A DNA stretch of 64,000 bases from Hypericum androsaemum (taxonomy: Eukaryota > Streptophyta > Magnoliopsida > Malpighiales > Hypericaceae). The translations under genes were made by a program, and so were the position numbers. The stretch spans positions 16,579,176 through 16,643,175 of the forward strand of contig OZ023187.1 of the NCBI GenBank assembly GCA_963995505.1. The letters are read 5' to 3'. Numbering within the stretch: position 1 is the first letter of the stretch; each line of letters opens with the position of its first letter. Below the pieces are notes generated by a model. The model saw only the letters and a list, made by a program, of their open reading frames with translations, was not told the DNA's origin and did not search any database. Positions 34,257 to 44,725 of the stretch are shown here, in pieces.

Positions 34257-35516
34257 GAGAAAAATCTACTTTAGTACTCTGTGGTATAGCCTAAAATCAC
34301 TTTAGTACCCTGTGGTAAAAAATTGATCAATCGAGTCATACTTATTCTAATTAATATCACTTAGGTCCATGGGCAGCTGCCCGGACCCAACCCGTCCAAA
34401 CGACGTCGTTTTATGTATGACGTGGCATACCATGTCAGATTTTGTAGCCTACTTGTAATATGACATGGCAAGGTAGAAAAATATCAAAATAATCACCAAT
34501 CTATTTACAATATTTTTTTAAAACCCATCATCTATCTTCCATCGTCTCCTTCCTCCTCCTCCTCCTCTCTCTCTCTCTCTTCAAATACACATCATCCTCC
34601 ACCTCAAACTCCGCACCATTATACACCACTTTCCTGTAGTAAACCCTCTTCCTCCCCTCGCTCCCTCTCTTCCTCTTCCTCGTCTCGATCTGGTCTGGAG
34701 AAACTGGATAGAACACCATCTCGCCACCAACCCCCTTACACCCTCTCGTCTTGGGGGTCCTCCCACCTGCATTTCCATCTCCCGCATTCCCCTTCTAGAT
34801 ACCAAAGTCTCCATCTTTATCAGACTTTCTCCAGTATTTCGAGGAACGTGTGGCGGGTTTCTCATCCAAAACCGAACCGATTCAAGATCGAGCTTAAACG
34901 ACAGCCCGCGGGAGGAGCGACGAGGAGGGTCCAACTGTTGAGGGGTCTTAGGGGTGAGGTGGTGGTAGGTGGTTGATGGGGCATTAGTTTTTGGTCTCTT
35001 TGGAGTTGTAGCTTCCATGATTTCTTTAAGTAGGAAATCCCAAGTTTTTTCCCCATTTTTTTGCTCTCCGGATAGAGCAATTAGGGTTTGGTGAAGAAAG
35101 TGAGGAAGGCATTTTTTTAGATGGGGCAAAAGGGGGAAGAAGATGGAGGAGGATTATTCCCATCAACTGAATTGGATCGGAGAGAGAGGGGAAACGAGAG
35201 AGAGAGAGAGAGAGAGAGGAGGAGGAAGGAGACGATGGAAGATAGATGATGGGTTTAAAAAAATTTAAATAGATTGGTGATTATTTTGATATTTTGTCAC
35301 CTTGTCATGTCATATTACAAGTAGGCTACAAAAACTGACGTGGCATGCCATGTCATACATAAAACGACGTCGTTTGGACAGGTTGGGTCCAGGCAGCTGC
35401 CCGCGGACCTAAGTGATGTTAATTGGAATAAGTATGACTCGATTGGTCAGTTTTTTACCACAAGGTACTAAAGTAATTTTAGGCTATACCACATGGTACT
35501 AAAATAGACTTTTTTC
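34257..35516. mobile_element. Pack-MULE-like element with ORC1-like piece
   Basis: A perfect 9-bp target duplication TTTAAATAT (34248-34256 and 35517-35525) flanks a 1260-bp element. The ends are GAGAAAAATCTACTTTAGTA and the inverse GAAAAAAGTCTATTTTAGTA, and the inverted arms continue for about 290 bp, including CAAACGACGTCGTTT on both sides. No transposase is encoded. The GC-rich interior holds a host-gene-like segment on minus. This makes it a strong candidate for a gene-capturing Mutator-like element. Confidence 0.85.
34528..35018 (-). pseudogene. Captured ORC1-like N-terminal fragment
   Basis: On minus an ATG near 35018 gives MEATTPKRPKTNAPSTTYHH followed by LTPKTPQQLDPPRRSSRG, reminiscent of the Pro/Thr/Arg-rich start of plant ORC1. 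After a frame change, SPDQIETRKRKRGSEG and then RKRVYYRKVVYNGAEFEVED with DVYLKR match the start of the ORC1 BAH/PHD region. The fragment ends at the transposon arm in a GA microsatellite, without PHD cysteines or the AAA+ domain. The frameshift makes it non-coding as a whole. Assigned from motif memory only; another BAH protein is possible. Confidence 0.5.
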
Positions 35517-36340
35517 TTTAAATATTAAATATTCTCAATTTATATTTACAAGTACTAGAATTTTAATTCAATAATTTTAAATCAAATAAAATTGAAAATG
35601 TTATTCGGATCTAGTTCGATAAATCTAATCAAATGAATAGCCAGCCCAACTATCTTGATCATTGGTCCAAAATTTTGGAATTGATCTAACATGTTTTGGA
35701 GGTCAGGACTATTAATCGGACCACGTTTCTTAAAACAATGGACATACTTCCGTAATTTCTCTGCTTTTAGTCCCCAAGGAGAAACAAGGTTTCACCTTCA
35801 CCACATTTTTTGGTCGAGGCCTTGAGCATATTGCAATACTGAAGTGAAAACTTATTCCTCCTTTGTCTGTTCTCCATTGTCGTTTGTCTTCGAATAGGTA
35901 AAGAACATAACTTTATTGCACCATCTTATAAAAATACAAGTCTCAAAGGGAAAAGGCTGATCTGCTGCTTGAGTATGGGATTAATTTTATTTGTAATTTT
36001 TTACTGCTGCCATGAATGTTCCATACGTCAATTTTTATGTCTTGTGCCATGTGGACAAGTGCGTTTTGACGGAAACTAGTTTGTTTACAGTTTGAAAATG
36101 CAATGCATGTACATAAGGTGGTTGCTTTGTCAAGAAATGTTGGGAAGAATATAAACTTGTTTACATATAGCAAGAAGGCTAAATCACACTGATGCATTTT
36201 CGTTGCAGCATCATATAAATGAACTCGAAAATAGTTTTGTTAGATGCAATGACACTTCTACTACCATTTTCCTACCAATGTACTAACATCTATCAACCCT
36301 ACTGGTATTTACATTACATTCATCCCTTGAAATGTTGGGA
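35517..36340 (+). repeat. R-unit copy 4, second part
   Basis: The R-unit continues through CCCAACTATCTTGATCATTG, TTGATCTAACATGTTTTGGA, GAGAAACAAGGTTTCACC, GGCTGATCTGCTGCTTGAG and the end landmark CTACCATTTTCCTACCAATG (36260-36280). This copy keeps the most complete right end and shows what lay beyond it: a kinase gene 3' end. Confidence 0.8.
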
Positions 36341-36348
36341 GTTGCGGA

Positions 36349-36580
36349 TTACGGTTGGTTCGTAGCGATTGAATCGTCGTCATCGTCTTTGTTCAAGGCC
36401 AAGAACTCGAGTGCAGTCACAACATTGCTTATTAAAGGCCTCGTAGCAGCTTCCTTCTCAAGGCACTTTGCTGCAACTGCAAGTGCTTGGTGAAGACCCT
36501 TAATCGGGTATTTGCCCTCTTCTAGCAGTGGAATGAATAGCATATCTGAGACCACTTACATCAGCAAATATTCGGGACCC
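36349..36580 (-). pseudogene. RLCK-VII (PBL-like) kinase C-terminal fragment
   Basis: The minus frame reads [20 protein letters not shown], then [20 protein letters not shown] and EFLA, the C-terminal lobe signature of plant RLCK-VII/PBS1-like kinases. Just upstream, in another frame, SRIFADVS fits the preceding DPRxFxDLADP segment, so a frameshift separates them. No other kinase exon is seen to the right. It is a last-exon remnant whose 3' flank is continuous with the R-unit end landmark, suggesting that landmark began as the 3' UTR of such a kinase. Confidence 0.75.
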
Positions 36581-36699
36581 CAGATGCAAAAAAATAAAAG
36601 GTACGAGCGCCAAAAGGAAATAAATCCGCGGCTGGAAACTACATCTCAGTCCTCAGCCTTTAATTGAAAATGCAAATAAATCCTTCGGCCCACAATCCA

Positions 36700-38290
36700 G
36701 CATGACTCGGCCCATCACTTCGACCCCTTCTGGCCCGCGTCACTTTAACGGCTCCGCCACGTTAGCCCGTTCCGCGAGTGCCACCTCAGCAAGTCCGTTG
36801 GTGTCCGTACTAGCCGTTGGAACAGTAGTCTTCGAATTGGGGGTCAAGATCCCTAATTCCCAAATCTCTTCTCCCATCTCCAGCGACCTCGACTTCTCGT
36901 TCCCGTCCAATTCCTTGCTCGTACGAGCTCCCCCTGGGTCGGCGACCATCTCCATCCAACAATTATTTCTCCTCCTCGTCCTTATCGTGCTCTTTTGTGT
37001 GAGATTTACTCCGCTCTGTTCGGCTTAGGGTTTCGTTGTGTGAGGTTCATTCAGTCTTGTTGGGTTTTAGCTAGCACCAAGTTTGAGGATCGGATTTTTA
37101 CGAGATGGGTATGTCGGGTTCGAGGACAGGATCGAGAGGTCCGGGGTCGGGATATTGTTGATTTGGTTGAATTAAGATGAATCAATGTGTGTTGGATGCT
37201 TTGATGTGAAGGTGAAAAGAAGTCAACCAAACCTTCTCCCTTTGGCTTAAATTCTGTGTTCTATGCTCACGCGAAGACGGGACAAGCTGATGGTATCCAT
37301 GGTTTCTTGTTAATGTCTGTGCTTGTTGCTGGCCAATTTCAACTGGCTTAAATATTTTGTTCTGGGTGCTCCGTCCTTGCTTTATGGTTCGATCTGAGTT
37401 GGGAATTGCAGTCTTCTTGTGTTGCTTCGAATTTGCTTATAGGAAGTATGTAAGTTGTGTTTGTCTTTTGGCGTCGCACATGGGATTGAAGTTTGTTACG
37501 GTATTGTTGCAGGAAGAACTGAAAAGTACTACCCTTAAGATGGCTGAGCAGAGCAAAGTCTTAAATTCTATGAGAAGCATACCAAAAGAGAATTGTTCGA
37601 TGCACTTCGGCAGGAACTAGAGTAGGAGCTCATTTCTTTGGCATATTTATCAATGCTTGTATTGCAGATTAAGTGGCCGAGAACCTCCATTGTTGCCCCA
37701 GCCTGATGCTGATGCTCAACCAAAAAAAGAAACTGATAACAAAGGAGCAGACAAAAGACGAACAGGAAGTGGAGCTAAGAAAGAAAAAATTAGATTCAAA
37801 CACAAGGAAGCGGAGTTTTGGTGAGCTGGTCGTGGAAGGTTGAGGAAACGAAGTCTCGAGCAATTTAAAAAACAATGTCGCAGGAGGTCTTCCGTCTCCA
37901 CCTGAACGCTCTAGCAAATCGCCTCCATCAGCTTTGAAGAACTAACTACAGATCGGATGGAGACCTTATAGTTTTATATCTGATCCTAGGAGCATCTAGA
38001 AATAGAAGTAAACATGGTAATTTCTTCTTCTACCTCTTTCTCTGACATGTAACCTTGAAAGTTGTTTTGAACTCTAATGATTAGCTTTGGTTACGAGATG
38101 GATTAACTGGGCTGAAATTTGTCATCAGAGTTTGGTTGATTTGAGTTACATTATTCTGTGATTTCCTTGTATATTATTCATCAATCTATGTACATATTTA
38201 TACAGGTAATCTGTACAGTGAAGTTACAAGATAAGGATAAGGTTGGTTATAATGGTTAAGTTTGCTGATTGTTGCAGGACGTTCCAGAGG
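36700..38290 (+). pseudogene. Unrecognised gene remnant
   Basis: The composition is gene-like, with putative exon ends. A leader-like GC-rich part covers 36700-37030; a short frame near 37105 starts MGMSGSRTGSRGPGSGY. After an acceptor (TTGTTGCAG, about 37512) comes EELKSTTLKMAEQSKVLNSM. After another acceptor near 37669 comes LSGREPPLLPQPDADAQPKK with a Lys/Arg-rich continuation (KKEKIRFKHKEAEFW). A further acceptor-like CGCAG precedes GGLPSPPERSSKSP near 37890. Frameshifts and stops separate the pieces, so it looks like a decayed multi-exon gene. I do not recognise the family. It abuts receptor copy C at about 38325. Confidence 0.4.
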
Positions 38291-38324
38291 ATTGAAGAAC
38301 TACCACTGCTGCCTCCTTTAATTA

Positions 38325-39555
38325 CAGGTTTACACTACCAATCCTGAAGGCTGCAACCAACAGTCACGGAGGAACTTGTGATTGAGGGCGATCATGGAAT
38401 CGATATATACAAAGGGCGCATCAGGAATGGGACTAATGTTCGGATTGAGATTTACTGGAGCAATGACATTACTTCTGGGGAAGAGAGGCGGAGGAGATTC
38501 GTTGAGGAGTGCAAGGTTCTTGTTCAGTTGAGACACGATAACTTGGTTAAGATACTTAGTTGGTGTGGTAACAGGAACCTGAAGAACATTGTAACCGAAT
38601 GGATGGATGGGGAGAGTGTAGAAAGTGGCTCATGGAATCGATATATACAAAGGGCGCATCAGGAATGGGACTAATGTTCGGATTGAGATTTACTGGAGCA
38701 ATGACATTACTTCTGGGGAAGAGAGGCGGAGGAGATTCGTTGAGGAGTGCAAGGTTCTTGTTCAGTTGAGACGCGATAACTTGGTTAAGATACTTAGTTG
38801 GTGTGGTAACAGGAACCTGAAGAACATTGTAACCGAATGGATGGATGGGGAGAATGTAGAAAGTGGCTCTCTGGCTCTGCCCCTTCCTGGAACCAAAGGC
38901 TGAAAGTGCTAAAAGGCGTTGCAGAAGGCATGTTCTATCTGCAGCAACATTGGCCTGATGTTGGATGTGATTGTAGACCCACAGCGTGTCCCTGTCCCAC
39001 AATCAAGAGCCTCTCATTTTGTGGTTCAAGACCGGATACCACGACAGTCATGATAAGAGTGTTAATTCTCCTGCTCTTTTGACCTTAAGTAGTCATTTTC
39101 CCCTGCCACTTGAACTGATTATGATTTGTATTGCAGGGGTCTGCAGGTTCGGACTATTCCCATTGGAGATGATAATCAACAGGAGGATAACCGCGGAACC
39201 TGAGCGAGGGGCATCGGAGTTCATAGACTACGTTAGAGAAAACTACCTGGAAAATCTGCAGAATGTGATTGATTCCAGGATGAAGCTGCCTGAAAGCGTG
39301 CTGGAACAAGCTAAACATGAGAACAGATTGGGACTAATGTGTACTGATCTATCCACCAGCAAGCATCCGAACGTGAACCATATCGCGGGTATGCTAAGCA
39401 CCGTCTACGCCACTTGCCAGGTCTCCGGATTCCATAACCATGGTAGACATCATCATGGGAGGGAAACAGAAGGCACAGAAGCATCGAAACCAGAAGTTAA
39501 AATGTGTAATTTGCAGCAGACATTTTTGTGTTTGAAGTTGGTTCTCTCTCTTTAG
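38325..39555 (+). pseudogene. LRR receptor-like copy C, rearranged
   Basis: It begins abruptly inside the kinase-like domain (TTTACACTACCAATCCTGAA, equivalent to copy A residue 255), without LRRs or membrane helix. A 5-bp net deletion after GCAACCAAC shifts the frame. A 238-bp tandem duplication (not a multiple of three) follows. The intron acceptor precedes 39137 as in copy A. A +2 change in CATCATCATGGG moves the C-terminus to a later stop at 39555. The degenerate catalytic loop and DFG replacement of copy A are seen here too (TTGTGGTTCAAGACCGG). It lies tail to tail with PMD-C. Confidence 0.85.
38393..38868 (+). repeat. 238-bp tandem duplication in copy C
   Basis: Positions 38393-38630 and 38631-38868 are head-to-tail copies starting CATGGAATCGATATATAC. 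Only two differences were counted (GACACG/GACGCG and GAGAGTG/GAGAATG), so the event is recent relative to the duplication of the gene. It shifts the frame by one. Confidence 0.95.
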
Positions 39556-40431
39556 ATCCTGTAATGAAATGTCAAGAATCCTAGGACACCTGTTATTATA
39601 ACAAGCAGATGGACCACCGATTCCAAAGTTCGAACTCGATATCTTGTTTAAGAGAATCTAAACTAACTTAACTCTAGTATAACCTATTTTTGTCTTGATT
39701 GGAGTATATTAACAATCAAAGACAGAGAGCTATAGAACATTAGTAGTCATATTTAATAAGCACATGGACAACCGATTCACAAAGTTCGAACTCGATATCT
39801 TGTTTAAGAGAATCTAAACTAACTTAACTCTAGTATAACTTGTTTTTGTCTTGATTGGAGTATATTAACAATCAAAGACAGATCTATAGAACATTAGTAG
39901 TCATATTTAATAAGCACATAAAGCTATAGAAGCACAGTAAATTAAAAAATGATGAAATCGATCAATTAAATATAACAATCATATAAAGCAAATGTCCCAA
40001 CATTTTTAGAGATTAAAATAAAGTAAATTTTAGTAGGCCACCAGATTGATAGATATTAGTACACTGGTACGAAAATGGTAGTAGAAGTGCCATTATAGTT
40101 CATAAAACTGTTTCACAGTACATATATATGATGCTACCAAGATGAACTCATCCAAGCGGTAAGAAACTTGAATTCCCGAAGGCTTTTGAGTTCAAACCTA
40201 TTGGATGATAACAAGAGATCAGCGTTGCTGCAGATCAGTTCTGCAGCTGCTGCAACACATAAAGATACTCTAAAACCTTACCCTCAACTCTTTAAAACCA
40301 GATACTGACCAAGAAAAAGATGCAGCAGTGTAATTAAGCATTCTTGCTACCGACTAAATAACTAAGTTCCTATTCTTCTTCTAAATATTTCTTGACAAAC
40401 AAGTTACGCAACACAGACATCAATTTGCAGA
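39556..40431. other. 3' flank of the PMD-C unit
   Basis: The common 3' flank includes a local direct duplication: a block of about 155 bp from GATGGAC(C/A)ACCGATTC to TTTAATAAGCACAT occurs at about 39607-39765 and again at 39763-39918. The AGTAGGCCACCAGATTGATA landmark lies at 40034. No gene. Confidence 0.65.
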
Positions 40432-42690
40432 TCAGCCTTTCTTTCCTTGAGTCTTGGATGCAACAATTGATTTTATCGCAGCCAGTCCTCTCTCAACATG
40501 AGCAATCCAAATGTCGAGGTCTGTTTCTGGCGCTTCGGTAAAATTGTCTCCATTCTCTTCTGCAATCCCATTTGAGTTGTCCTGGCTGTGAAAATGCTCA
40601 ACATTCTTCTCAGCAATCACATGCCTTGTGGTTCCAGCTGATGTGCCAATTTGTCCAATGAAGCGTGCAGATTCTCTTGCTTCTGCTGCTGTTGGTTCCA
40701 TCCGATCATTAGTGCATCCTTTGTTGCAAATTCTTTCATACCATTCAGCCAGTGAAAGATTATTCTCTGATGTTGTGTCAGCATCACAAACACGCCTATC
40801 CGCTTCTTGTTTATCACCCTCATGATCAGTCTCCTCAGTATCTATGATCTTGAGGGAATAACCACAATTGATTTCCATTCCTGGCACTTTGCTAGTATGG
40901 TTTCCATTCTCTTCTTCGTTCCCTTTCGAGTTTTCCTGACAGTGAAGAGGGTTATCATCCTTCTCAGCACTCACATGGCCTCCCATTCCAGCTGATGTGC
41001 CAATCTGTCCACTTGCACGTGTAGATTCTCCCACTTCTCCCGCTGTTGATTTCATCCCACCATCAGTGCATCCTTTGGCGCAAAATCTGCCATTCGGATC
41101 ATCCAGTGAAAGATTATTCCCTAATGTCGTATTAGCTTCACAAACTCTCCTCTCCACATCTGGTATACCATCCTCATCAGAGTCGTCAATAATAATACAG
41201 TAAGGGGAATAAGCACCAGAGACATCTCCGGTGTTGTTTGCATTTCCAATTACTACATTCTCATGTACCCTCTTCAACCTTTTCACCGAGGTTCTCTTTC
41301 TTTTATGCATAACATCATCCAGAAATCGTGGAGGACCACCTGCAGTGAACGATATCATTTGCTTCTTCCACCATTCCAAATAGCTTACAGTAACATCAGG
41401 CTCGAACAATCTTGATGGCATAAACATTCGTGTTGCTTCGAATGGTCTGGTGTAATCGAACCAAGCATCTTCCAAGCTCTCGAATTCCACTACGAAGTTG
41501 CAAGGAATATCTTGATCCAGTCCAAACTGCAATGCAACTCGGTGGGGAAAGTAATTCTCTACACAGTCTAGTCCAACCACCTTAGACACCCTCAAACATA
41601 TAGCAAACATATGCACATCATCATCAGATTCCAGATTTTGGAATCCTTCTTTGTTCATATAGAACCTTGGAAATTCCCAGCCATTTATTCCTAGCGTGTA
41701 AGGTCGCCAACAAAAAGTCTCTCCTGTTGAGTCTAATGCCAAACTCACGTTGTTTACCTTCTCAGGCTTCACATTGTGCCACATAAATGATCTGGGATCA
41801 CCAACCTTAATGCAATTTCGCAATGGCTGAAAAGCAGGGAACCTCTCCCAAGCCCAAAGTTGAACAAAATGAATCTGTGAGTTAAGATTTTGTCGGCCGG
41901 ACGATTTCAAAAAACTCAAGTCCCTGTATATTCCAGCAAGAACAGCGGGAGCAAGTGCAAAACGCTCGCCCTTGGCCAACCGTGTCGCCAAACAGAATTG
42001 TTGAAGCTTCATCCTCCGAGAAGAATCACCGAAAAGAATCGGATGCAGCCACATCGAAAGAAATGCCTCATGTTCGATGTCACTGTCACTTCCCTTGAAT
42101 TTCATTTTCCAATTACCTTGGCTGACATAGTTAGGTGATCCCCCCTTTGCAAGTTCTTTCACAGCTTTTGCTAACTCAACTTCAGCTGTCTCTTTCACTT
42201 TGGTCTTTTGAAAAACAGGGGAACCAAGAACAGAGTACCCTCCCAAAATGGCCACATCCTCCAGAGTCAAAGTAGCTTCCCCCCAAGGGAACACAAATGA
42301 GTTGGTCTCAGGGCACCATTTCTCTGCTAACCCCATGATCAGCTCGTAGTCCTGCTCGCACGTCGAAGTAGAACCGATGATAGCCGAATAGATACCAGCT
42401 TGTTTCCAAACACTTTCATACTCAGGCTTCAAGTGTTTGACCCATTCCTCCCAATCCGACTTGTGGAATCCCCAAGCAGGAAAAAGCCTTGAACACCCGC
42501 GCTTCGGTTTGAAAGTTGAAGGAACAACAGGGGAGGGTTGAGGAAGGGAAGTGGACCCGGAAGGCGTAAAGGTTGAAACTTCAGGGGGTTTAAGGAAATG
42601 GGCTTTCCTCAAAGTTGGCATAGAGCTTCCCATTGGAGACACCATCATCTCCTCTCTTTCCTCAACCAAGCATCCTCTCACCTCCGCCAT
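40432..42690 (-). CDS. Plant mobile domain protein, PMD-C
   Basis: A single exon of 752 residues with start MAEVRGCLVEEREEMMVSPM. The PMD core is intact (CPETNSFVFPWGEATLTLED). Distinctive changes: the basic stretch is shortened (MHKRKRTSVKRLKR, lacking the VVRR seen in PMD-A, -B and -D); the first repeat opens CIIIDDSDEDG and the second KIIDTEETDHEGD, a weaker SIM-like motif; and the tail is extended to VASKTQGKKG. It is closest to PMD-D over the N-terminal 90 residues and the tail. Its leader is the only one of the four without a visible transposon insertion, making it the best candidate for ancestral expression. Confidence 0.9.
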   Translation of the reverse strand: MAEVRGCLVEEREEMMVSPMGSSMPTLRKAHFLKPPEVSTFTPSGSTSLPQPSPVVPSTFKPKRGCSRLFPAWGFHKSDWEEWVKHLKPEYESVWKQAGIYSAIIGSTSTCEQDYELIMGLAEKWCPETNSFVFPWGEATLTLEDVAILGGYSVLGSPVFQKTKVKETAEVELAKAVKELAKGGSPNYVSQGNWKMKFKGSDSDIEHEAFLSMWLHPILFGDSSRRMKLQQFCLATRLAKGERFALAPAVLAGIYRDLSFLKSSGRQNLNSQIHFVQLWAWERFPAFQPLRNCIKVGDPRSFMWHNVKPEKVNNVSLALDSTGETFCWRPYTLGINGWEFPRFYMNKEGFQNLESDDDVHMFAICLRVSKVVGLDCVENYFPHRVALQFGLDQDIPCNFVVEFESLEDAWFDYTRPFEATRMFMPSRLFEPDVTVSYLEWWKKQMISFTAGGPPRFLDDVMHKRKRTSVKRLKRVHENVVIGNANNTGDVSGAYSPYCIIIDDSDEDGIPDVERRVCEANTTLGNNLSLDDPNGRFCAKGCTDGGMKSTAGEVGESTRASGQIGTSAGMGGHVSAEKDDNPLHCQENSKGNEEENGNHTSKVPGMEINCGYSLKIIDTEETDHEGDKQEADRRVCDADTTSENNLSLAEWYERICNKGCTNDRMEPTAAEARESARFIGQIGTSAGTTRHVIAEKNVEHFHSQDNSNGIAEENGDNFTEAPETDLDIWIAHVERGLAAIKSIVASKTQGKKG

Positions 42691-43345
42691 TTCTGGGTTT
42701 CACAAAGGTGTCATCTTTAGCAATTGCTCAACTTGAACCAACGAAAACTTCGAAAAGAACAGATAAAATAATTACACCAACAACAAAATGGTGCAATAAA
42801 GTTTAAATCTTTACTTAGTTTGGGACAAAAGGAAGGAAGTTCTTACCACCAAGTTGGCTCTCTGTAGTTCACTCTCTTCTAGCAAGTTGTTCTCCTCTCC
42901 TCTCCTCTCCTCTGCTTAGAATAAAAAGTTCTTCAAAAAAGAAGAAACAGTAAAAAAGTGAGGAGAAGAAGATGATTAAAACCCACCAACACACAAAAAA
43001 ATGTGGGTCATTACAAAAAAATGGCGAAATAAAGTATCAAACTTAAACCATTTTCGTGACAGGCACCATGGGAGAACAAACAATGAAGAAAAAAGAAGAG
43101 CTCCCCAGTAAAAGTTCAAAAATGAAGGGAAAAAATGATTTTTTGAAAACGAACTATAGGAGTTTCCATATCCTACCCAAAATTCCTGTCTCAAACACGA
43201 ACAACAATAAAATTCCTGTCTCAAACACTCTAGGAGACAAAAAGAAAGAAGGAAGAAAGGTTTTACCTGAAAGAAGGATGCACTTGCACGGTGAAGGTGA
43301 AGGTGAAGGTGAAGGTGAAGAGGAAGAAGAACACTCTCTCCTAAT
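42691..43345 (-). promoter_or_regulatory. PMD-C leader, uninterrupted
   Basis: Reference copy of the leader. It contains two donor-like sites on minus (TTGGTG|GTAAGAAC at about 42846 and TTTCAG|GTAAAACC at about 43266), GA-rich tracts, and a (GGTGAA)n minisatellite at 43290-43320, followed by AGAAGAACACTCTCTCCTAA, the presumed transcript 5' region. The CTCCTCTCCTCTCCTCTCC tract near 42895 is a pyrimidine repeat on plus. Confidence 0.5.
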
Positions 43346-44200
43346 AACTCATAATAAAACTTGATTTGAAATTTTGTTCACGTGACAGGACTGCCCCGTA
43401 GCAACCAAATTAAGTTACTACCCAATAAGAGAAAGAATTTTAAAACAAAAAACAAATTAATAAAGTTCTCCCATGTTTCAGTTTTTTTTTAATATATATT
43501 TTCAGAGTCGAGTAAATCCCGGCTATAAAATAAGGTGCGACTATCTCAATAGTATTTTTTACATCCATAAAATTTGAATACAAAATTTTTGTATAACAAT
43601 TATGTTATTAATTATATTTAGTATTTAAATATTAAATAATTCTATATATTCTCAGTACTAAAAATTTTAATTAATCATTTTAATCTAATAAAATTGTATA
43701 TGTTGAAAATGTTGGATGTAGCCTAGTCAATCCAGTCAAATAAATAGCCGGTAATCATTGGTCCAAAATTTTAGGTTGATCTAACATATTTTGGATGACT
43801 CGCACTGTGAATGATTTGGATGTACTTTCATAGTTTCGATGCTTTTTAGTTTTCCAAAGGAGAAACAACGTTTCACCTTCACCACATTTTTTTAGTCGAG
43901 GCCTTCACCATATTGCAATCCTGAAAAGTATTAACTTTTTTTTTGTGGATTAAAAAATATATATACGGTTCATGAAAAGATAATTGCAAATAACCGGGGC
44001 CAAATGTTTAAACGGGCCCAGTTCCACACCTGAAACGTATTAACTTTTTCGCTCTTTGTATGTTCTTCGGGTGTAAATGAATAAATGATACTTCATAGGA
44101 ATTGAATCATATACTAATGTTAATTTTTATACGTTTCGTGCCATTCGATCAAGTGTTTTTGTCAGAAATAATATATTTTTTTAATGGAGGAGTGGGGCCC
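43346..44200 (+). repeat. R-unit copy 5
   Basis: Landmarks from CTCATAATAAAACTTG (43347) through AGTTACTACCCAATAAGAGA, AATCATTGGTCCAAAATTTT, GGTTGATCTAACATATTTTG, GAGAAACAACGTTTCACC and ATATTGCAATCCTGAAAAGT. It loses register after about 43940, where unrelated sequence enters (ATATATACGGTTCATGAAAA). Confidence 0.75.
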
Positions 44201-44725
44201 CTATATCTAAATATGAAAACAGTTGCATGTTAATTAGCGTACGGTCTCCTCTTGTGAGATTGCGATCGCCGGACTTGGTAAAACCTTATCATGACAAAGT
44301 CTAACAAAAAAAAGTTGTGATTGGGAAAGATCACCTCAACAAGATTTAGCCTGCCTTGACTTTGTCTGTATCGCTAAATTTGATCCTACGCTATCAGTCT
44401 CACAATATCTACGAGTACATAAAAGAAGGTTAACTCCCCGCAAGTCATCAAGATACACATCAATAAAAGAAACTAATGTTACATAAAAAATAATGTAGTC
44501 ATATGAGATCATAAAGTGTGCTTTGATAGCACGTATGCTTCCCGGTTATCTCGTGCCAGATGTGCTGTATGCCAATTTCTTAATCTCTCGTAAGTAACTC
44601 TAGTCAAAGTCCAACGGATGGTCTTGTGCAACATCACGTCCCTCGTAGAGGATGGCTAAAGCCGAGTCTACTTCCACCTAAACTCTCTGAAAACTTCTCT
44701 AACAAATCAGCTCAAGGTGATATGT
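44201..44725. other. Single-copy spacer, nothing recognised
   Basis: It is unlike the R-units and contains no long frame, inverted ends or splice-supported exons. It separates R-unit 5 from the next orphan leader and could be an old, unmarked insertion. Confidence 0.4.

Noticed and set aside
36702..37028. 108-codon frame MTRPITSTPSGPRHFNG...
   Set aside because: An equally long antisense frame exists and no domain is recognisable; treated as leader of the decayed gene remnant rather than a separate gene.
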